A program made the translations under genes and the position numbers. 64,000 nt of DNA from Flaveria trinervia (lineage: Eukaryota > Streptophyta > Magnoliopsida > Asterales > Asteraceae): NCBI GenBank assembly GCA_025506515.1, contig CM046444.1, forward strand, positions 75,759,533 to 75,823,532. The letters are read 5' to 3'. This document shows positions 57,927 through 64,000 of the stretch, in pieces. Numbering within the stretch: the stretch's first letter is position 1; each line of letters begins with the position of its first letter. The notes under the pieces are model-generated. The model did not search any database. It saw only the letters and a list, made by a program, of their open reading frames with translations, and had not been told where the DNA came from.

Positions 57927-58061
57927 GTCAACGGCGTGAAAAAGAATAGTGTTGTGATTCCAGAAGAGTTTAGTTCTTAGTCCGCCATATTTTCTTATTT
58001 TTTAATTTTATTTTCCTGTCTTTAAAAATCCAAAAACACAAAAATATTTTTGGTTTTAGAA

Positions 58062-58078
58062 TTTTAGGGGGAGAATAG
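58062..58078 (+). other. Internal polypurine-tract-like sequence (copy B)
   Basis: TTTTAGGGGGAGAATAG shortly after the end of pol, conserved with copy A (24494-24507), 5.7 kb upstream of the real polypurine tract. Confidence 0.6.
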
Positions 58079-59480
58079 TTTAGTTTCAGTATTTATTTAG
58101 TTTTAGTATTTAATTACATAAAAAAACGAGGGCGGGCATATTAGCTGAAAGCAATGAAATCAAATCTGTGAGATTGATTCAACAATTATGGAAAATGATA
58201 GTACACTGGGATCAAATTGTTTGGGACTTCAAAAGGATATAAATGATCAGAATGCTATATTCAAATTACAAGTCTAAGAAGTCTAAGCAAAATAAAGGAA
58301 AAGTGATAGTAAACTAGTCTGCTACTGAGGTAACATAGAGAAAGTAGGCCTAGAGGTTGCTAGTTCATTATATGATGTGTCGGTAGATTCAACACAATAG
58401 ACGAGTAGACGTCATTGGTGAATCAAATACAAACTAATTTGTTCAAGTTTTTGTGGGTTGTCATCTTATCCTTGGTTAACACGATCAATGCATTTCCAAT
58501 AAGGGGTGACAAGCAAAATAAACGCCACAAATATATGCGGATGACCATAAATATGAGCAAAGCACATGGAAAAAAATGTTATGCACAATCAAGCTAATGA
58601 CTAATGTTGTTTGTGCATTATGTGTAAAAGGAAACAAATGCTCTAACAAAAAGATAGGTTGTGTGCCTCTATGTTGTGCGATGGCACTGACCTGAGGATA
58701 AGCATAACCTAAATATTCTAGAATTCATTGTTGTTTGCGCCTCTCTGCTATGCGATGACATGACCTGAGGCTTGGCATCTCTTTAAAAGCTCTTAGAATA
58801 ATTTCTTCTTGTCAAATACCTATAGACCACTCAAAAATCTCCTGAGGAATGCTGATTACCATATAAGTGTGGGATCCACAAATGCCTATTGAAATAATAA
58901 AACCTAACTCATCACCAATGTGAGTCAAAAATCTATGTATGGATTTAAGTGGACAAATATACTGACAATCATCATGGCTGCAACTCTTGACAGTCAAAAT
59001 CATTGTGTGCATCTTACAGCTCTAGTATGATTTCCTACAAGTACTATTGACTCTCAAACAAATGAGAATCTAGTATCAAAGTACATATAAAAGGGTCTTA
59101 AATGATTATGATATACCTGTATGATTCCATATGAGTCTTTCTAGTAATGATAGAATTAATTTGAAGCTGTTCTGCTCAGGAAAAAAAATCAGCTAGATGA
59201 TTTCTAAAAGGTTTCAATACACCTCAAACCATAAACACAAAAATATGTCTTGTTTGTTTTAATTCAAGTTGTTTACTATTTTTTAGTTATCTTCTTTGCG
59301 TCTATGTCAGACTATATAACTAGATGAACTCTGTGAATCACTAATTAAAAGGATCACGTCTGAGGTGATCAAATGATTTTCTGTTAAAAGGGTCATGTCT
59401 GACAAGATCATCGGTCATTATGTTATATATCATAATTTTAGATTTTGAGTGTATGGAAATGTATGAGGTCAAACTCATAA
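58079..59480 (+). other. Conserved non-coding DNA between pol and ORF2 (copy B)
   Basis: Counterpart of 24508-25930. Includes the CTCTAT/GCTGTGCGATG duplication (about 58670 and 58740). No open frame is shared with copy A. Confidence 0.6.
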
Positions 59481-59486
59481 GTATGA

Positions 59487-59703
59487 GCCAATCGCACAAT
59501 TGAATCATAAGTATGAGCCAATCGCATGATTGAACCATAAGTATAAGCCAATCACACGATTGGACCATGAGTATGGGGCAACCATGTGATTGGATCACAA
59601 GAATGAACCAATCGTATGACTGGATGAAGGAGTCTAAGCAACTCACACGACTAAACCCTAGTCGCACTAATGAATCATGTGTATGGATCCACTCACACGA
59701 CTG
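59487..59703. promoter_or_regulatory. T3 motif array upstream of ORF2 (copy B)
   Basis: Seven or more units such as CAATCGCACAATTGAA, CAATCGCATGATTGAA and CACTCACACGACTGAA, ending 14 bp before the TATA box as in copy A, but without a perfect palindrome. Confidence 0.75.
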
Positions 59704-59716
59704 AAACTCAAAACAG

Positions 59717-59726
59717 TATAAATAAG
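59717..59726 (+). promoter_or_regulatory. TATA box of the ORF2 promoter (copy B)
   Basis: TATAAATAAG, same position and context as 26180 in copy A. Confidence 0.65.
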
Positions 59727-59861
59727 GGGGTTAGTTGGTCGTATACCCTACCACCCTTCAAAAAATCGCAAAAACCGCCCATACCCAGACACTCTGCCAA
59801 ATTTTGATTATTGTGATTGATCTCCGATTGTTATACTGCCTGATTTCCCATTCATCTACAG

Positions 59862-60395
59862 GTACTTTGCAATTGAAGTCGGTTTAAATGAATGGATTAA
59901 TAGAACCCTAAATGACCTAAAGTGCTAAGATCAATAACCGGGACTATACTTTCAAAATAGACCACCTAAATTGACAAAAATGTTGATTATATGTAATAAA
60001 TGCTATTTTAAGTCCGTGCAAACCTAATGAATCTAAACACGAAGTGTAATATAACGTTTTGACAAGGATTCTGAGTTAGTGTAGAACAGAGCAAGATGCA
60101 AATAGACACTCTATATGAACCTCAGTCGCACGATTGAGCCAGGCACATGATTCAATCACATGAGTGAATCAATCGGTGACTTAGTCGCACGACTGACTCA
60201 ATCGCGTGGCTTAACATACGACTAAGTTTAGTCGCAGGCTTAATCGCATGACTGAACTCAATCACAGGCTCAATCTTACGATTGAACTCAGTCGTATAGT
60301 TCAATTGCACAATTGAACCAGTTGATCAAAATCAATTAAAATTCAACTGTTGTCTCTCATGCACAAATCTAATGTGCATGTTTCTTTTGTTGTAG
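59862..60395 (+). other. Putative 5' intron of the ORF2 transcript (copy B)
   Basis: CTACAG|GTACTT to TTTCTTTTGTTGTAG|CAAT, 534 bp, ending four bases before the ATG at 60400. Both splice sites are conserved with copy A. The interior has a motif cluster at about 60123-60320. Confidence 0.55.
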
Positions 60396-60399
60396 CAAT

Positions 60400-63300
60400 A
60401 TGGCGGAGAGATGGACTATGAGCACTAAGCACAACATCTGTGCTCATCTGGATGCGACATCCCAGAATGCTTCTGAGTTCACTAGGATCATAGCCTTCCT
60501 GCGTAGATCAAGGACCTACAAGGCTATTTCTACACCATGCACACTGTATAGATCTATACGGCAAACTTTCTAGGATAATATTATAGTTGATCAGTCCGTT
60601 GAGCCCCACTGTATCTAGAGCTTTATATTCGGACAGGAGATTGAGATCACTGAAGACGACCTCAGGAGGGTCTTGGATCTAGGTGAGGACGGTGCCTACC
60701 CAACCAAGCTGCATCCCCTAACTGTTCGGGGATGTTTTCTGAGGATCAAATACACAGGGGAGATCAATGCCGGCGTGTTGAACAAGAGCAACATGAGCCC
60801 CTAGTTCAAGTATTTGGCACATGTGATCCTAAAGTACATAGCCTCCAGGCGTGGAGATTTGATGAGATGTCTAACCAAATCCAGAATGCATACATTGCGC
60901 TGGTACTAAACCACCCGTTTAGTTTCAGCCGCATGTTGTTCTCCTACTTGATAGAGAACATTGAGGCCTAAGGCAAGGAAGGCTTCTACATGTATCCACG
61001 TTTCTTATAGATGATTATAGATGAGAAGCTTCCTCTACTGCTGAAGGAGAAGGATGATACAGTTATTCTAGAGGTGATGGATGACACTACTTTGGGCAGG
61101 ATGAAGGTATACCGGGGGAAGCAGGTGAAGCCCCCGGTAAGGAGACTATTTGGTCATCTGGCCAACGAGGATTTTGTGACACCCTCTCATAAGAAGTGGA
61201 GTCACGATGACAGTGATTTTGATGTTGAACTCATAGTGGTTCCTGCTGATGAAGAAGATGGTGATGATGATGACCATGATGACGGTGAAGGTGGTAGAGA
61301 TCTTGTTCCCAGTCAATCAAAGACCATTGACACATCTACTATATCTACACCGCCTCCACACATTACATCAACTACACCTGGTGGATCTAAGTACGTTGCA
61401 TTCCAACAAAACTTCTTGTTAGATGAAGAAGAAGGGTCTGATGATGAGCCTCTCATCAGGCAAGTCGGTAGCCGGCTTGTCACTATCGAGAAGAGGAAAG
61501 AGGCGGTAGGTGGACGCCAAGCTGGGTCTGTGAGTGGTGATACTAAGGTCACATATCCGACATACACACCTGACTAGCTTATCAGCTTAGGGGGAGCCCC
61601 TACCACCACTCATACATTCACATCCACCGCATCCATAATATCCAACACAGCTCCCCCACAATCCATTTCCATTCCCACTCGCATCTTCACCATATCCACC
61701 ACTACACCCACCACTCACCAAGCTGGCACATCCACCTAATTCCCACATACATAGGGCTCTACTCTACCCATTGTTAGGTTAGAGGAACAACTGGCGAGCC
61801 TCAACAGACTGGTGCTAAAGCTACTAGCCACAGATGAGCTGAGAGCCAACCGGATGAACTAGCTGGTAGCGGTCAATACCACCCAAGGCAAGCAGATTGC
61901 ACAGCTGACAGAGAAGAATGCTGCTCACGAGAGAGCGTTAGTTCAAGTTCACCATGCACTAACGGCTCAAAATGAGCTTGTGATGGCATCTATCAAGAGG
62001 ATTGAGGGGTTGGAGAAGAAGAAAAAAAAGCCGATGCTGAGGTTGAATTGATCTAAGGATGAGCCGCTAAAGATTAAAGATGATGGTGATGATAGTGGAG
62101 ATGATGATGAGTTTACAGATGATGTGTCAGAAGAAGATGATGAGGAGGAGGAAGTGGGACCGAGTGGAAAAGGAAAAGAAGATGAGCAATCAAGAAGGTA
62201 ATGCATGTGCATCAGCCTCAACTGAAGCAACTCAAGAGAGGTGCTCCAAAAGAGCCGCGTCCTCTATAGCTCCAGCTGAGGAGACACATGATCTCGGACA
62301 AGGAAAAGCTTCACAAGCTGATGATTATGATGTTCTCCCCCTTCATCAAGTCAAGACTCAGCTAACTATGATTCTTGACTTGCAAGGGATTGTTAGAAGG
62401 TCAGTGAGCTACACTCCTGAAGAAGGAGAAATCATTCATGAGCTGACTGTTGAGTAGCTCGCAGAGATGTTTAGACTGAATCCATATGAGCTAGTTAAAG
62501 ATGCTCTAGAAGTTGATGTTTTGACTGACGAGGAGCTACAAGGAGCGGATGAGATTGAGATTGAAGATGTCACATCTGATTACTATCCTCAGTACATTGA
62601 CCCTGAGGGCAAGGTTATTCCCAACTTGGGTGAAACTTTTGGCAGTGATAGTTTTGAGAAGTTGGAGGAGATGGAGAAAGAAAAAGAAAAGGATGAAAGT
62701 AAAGCCAAGCTTCAGATGCTAATGTTGATACTAAGAAGGCTGAATGGGTAGCTTGCTTTGCAAAAATGAAAGCCCAACGCGCATCTCCAAAGCAAAATGC
62801 CTACACCAAACTTTACAGAGTCAAGAGACATCAGAAAGTGTCAGGCAAGATCATCACGTGGGCCTATTTTGATGACTTGGATGTCTATGCTGTGAAAAGA
62901 GAGAAGGGGATTGAGTACTTCAGATATGCACATGATCTAAAGACTCTTCCTGATCTTGAGCTAAACATATTGGCATGTTTAGACCTTTTGTATGCCAACC
63001 CGAGGAAGATGTCAGGATGCTTTGAGATAGCACTGAAGAAAGAATACCACACCAGACGGATCAACTTGAGGCCTCAATAATCTAAATGGTTCATTCATAA
63101 GACTAAAGTTGATCCTATATCTAGAAGGAATAAAGTATTGTTGAAGTGGAGTCCCCCACGCACCATGTCTAAGATTCCCTTACGGGAGATGCCTCAGGAC
63201 TTTACTCCACACTTCAAATGGTGGTATTATGACTAGAGGACGAGAGAGGCGGTCATAGTTCTGAACAGAGAAGGAAAGATAGAGACTATCATGGTATTTG

Positions 63301-63755
63301 TCCTAATCTGGCTTACCAACTTCTCTGCTAAAGATGTCTACACTTTATACAAGTGGCCACTGTTCTATGACACGCAAGATATTGTACAAGCTCTATATTT
63401 CCAACATGTTATACAACTCTGCTTTGCATTCGAGATACACGCAGGAGTCACTAGAGAAGAGAAGTATAAGAAATTTCAAGAGCATCTGAAGAATGTTAGA
63501 AAATAGGCTAAACTTATTGGCTTCAGAGGAAGATCTCCCAAGCTTATGAACAATAGATTGATCCACAATAGAGCCAGAAGCTTGCTGAAGAAGTACTAAA
63601 GATCCTAGAAGAAGGTGATGACCATGAAGTTGAAACTAAGCTCTCGGTGCATCTGCAATTTGATTAATTCAGCCTGATTGGTTTCAATATTGGAGCAATT
63701 GCATGCCACAAGAGCAACATCAAAAGAAGGACAGAAGAACTTGCAGAAAAGTAGA
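60400..63755 (+). pseudogene. ORF2 of T3 copy B
   Basis: ATG at 60400 (MAERWTMSTKHNICAHLDAT). Contains GEDGAYPTKLHPLTVRG, LNHPFSFSRMLFSYLIENIEA followed by TAA (60969), then IIDEKLPLLLKEKDDTVILE and the acidic block (61011-61577). The Thr/Pro spacer and basic cluster are shortened, the coiled coil (61880-62050) and Asp/Glu runs remain. The C-terminal domain (62320-63500) is the best preserved of the three copies: VKTQLTMILDLQGIVRRSV, NAYTKLYRVKRHQKVSGKI, TWAYFDDLDVYAVKRE and LCFAFEIHAGVTREEKYKKF. No membrane segment or signal peptide. Function unknown. Confidence 0.82.
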
Positions 63756-63816
63756 AGAGAAGTACAAGAAATTTCAAGAGCATGTGAAGAATGTTAGACA
63801 ATAGGATAAAATAGGT

Positions 63817-63829
63817 CCAAAGGGGAGTT
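63817..63829 (+). other. Polypurine tract of T3 copy B
   Basis: CCAAAGGGGAGTT directly before the LTR's TGTTGATAC. Confidence 0.88.
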
Positions 63830-64000
63830 TGTTGATACATTATGTCCTTATTTTAAGTTCTTAATGTAAAAGTCTTCCATTTCTTACACATGTGTAATGT
63901 AATTCCTTAATGAAATATGATATGCTTTTGATGTTTATTTGTCTTTCAATATTTCATATTATTATTGTATTTGTTATAATTCATATATATGAACATATTA
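63830..64000 (+). repeat. 3' LTR of T3 copy B (runs off the window)
   Basis: TGTTGATACATTATG matches the start of the LTR at 55673; 171 bp are visible. It keeps the ~110 bp that 55673-56318 lacks. Confidence 0.85.

Larger units (their letters stand above)
56319..63829 (+). mobile_element. T3 copy B, internally deleted
   Basis: Has 5' LTR (shared), RT, RNase H, PPT-like tract, conserved non-coding DNA, motif array, TATA box, putative intron, ORF2, polypurine tract and the start of the 3' LTR. Gag, protease and integrase are absent: the LTR joins directly to the segment just before RT. With LTRs and ORF2 but no gag or integrase it resembles a non-autonomous deletion derivative, though RT is also broken. 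Confidence 0.88.

Noticed and set aside
59341..59667. 108-codon minus ORF with repeated CDWLILM
   Set aside because: Translation of the T3 motif array.

Overview
The window is plant nuclear DNA made almost entirely of nested, decayed LTR retrotransposons; I see no intact cellular gene. All recognisable pol fragments are Ty1/copia (order protease, integrase, RT, RNase H; RT box YVDD; primer-binding sites TGGTATCAGAGC matching the initiator-Met tRNA 3' end). Large size, two zinc knuckles, strong AGGGGGAGTT-type polypurine tracts and an extra ORF after pol fit the Sirevirus (SIRE/Maximus) type. The extra ORF is, from memory, a protein family very common in Asteraceae annotations, so I infer an Asteraceae-like eudicot (moderate confidence; a search is needed).

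Layout. 1-3118: AT-rich flank with a 91-bp triplication and a candidate first exon of a host gene. 3119-15438: complete but inactive 12.3-kb element T1 on the minus strand, 5-bp target duplication AGTAG. 15444-21090: intergenic DNA, two short-repeat arrays and LTR-like sequence. 21091-29701: two fragments of family T3 head to head (D minus, A plus). 29702-29910: fragment of an unrelated LTR. 29911-46088: T2-family element 3 (minus), interrupted by 30632-43303, a structurally complete 12.7-kb T2 element 2 (plus) with duplication AGCAC. 46089-51388: family T4 as ORF2 tail, LTR, gag. 51389-51668: T2 LTR fragment. 51669-64000: T3 copies C and B sharing one LTR, running off the window.

The feature that ties the window together is an extra ORF (here ORF2) between pol and the 3' LTR in T1, T2 and T3, with an ORF2-position tail also in T4. 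The first three share an N-terminal signature (Met, 4 residues, His-Asn, 2 residues, Ala, 1 residue, Leu; followed later by a YPRFLQ-like block in T1 and T3), acidic and coiled-coil stretches and basic, nuclear-localisation-like clusters, with no signal peptide or obvious membrane anchor. ORF2 is preceded by its own promoter-like region: a TATA box in T2 and T3 (weaker in T1), and in T3 a putative intron ending just before the ATG. In each family the DNA upstream of ORF2 carries an array of the same short motif that is clustered in that family's LTR (CTTCSGAAG in T1, CAGTAGTT/AACTACTG in T2, AGTCGYACGACT in T3). My best reading is a self-regulatory module: an element-encoded nuclear protein expressed from an internal promoter that shares cis-motifs with the LTR, conceptually like the VANC anti-silencing proteins of VANDAL transposons. 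That is inference, not shown by the sequence.

All coding regions carry stops or frameshifts, so every copy here appears non-functional. Two nestings create large inverted repeats (about 1.04-kb arms at 21.1-23.6 kb; about 2.7-kb arms around 42.3-43.3 kb) that could form hairpin RNA if transcribed through.
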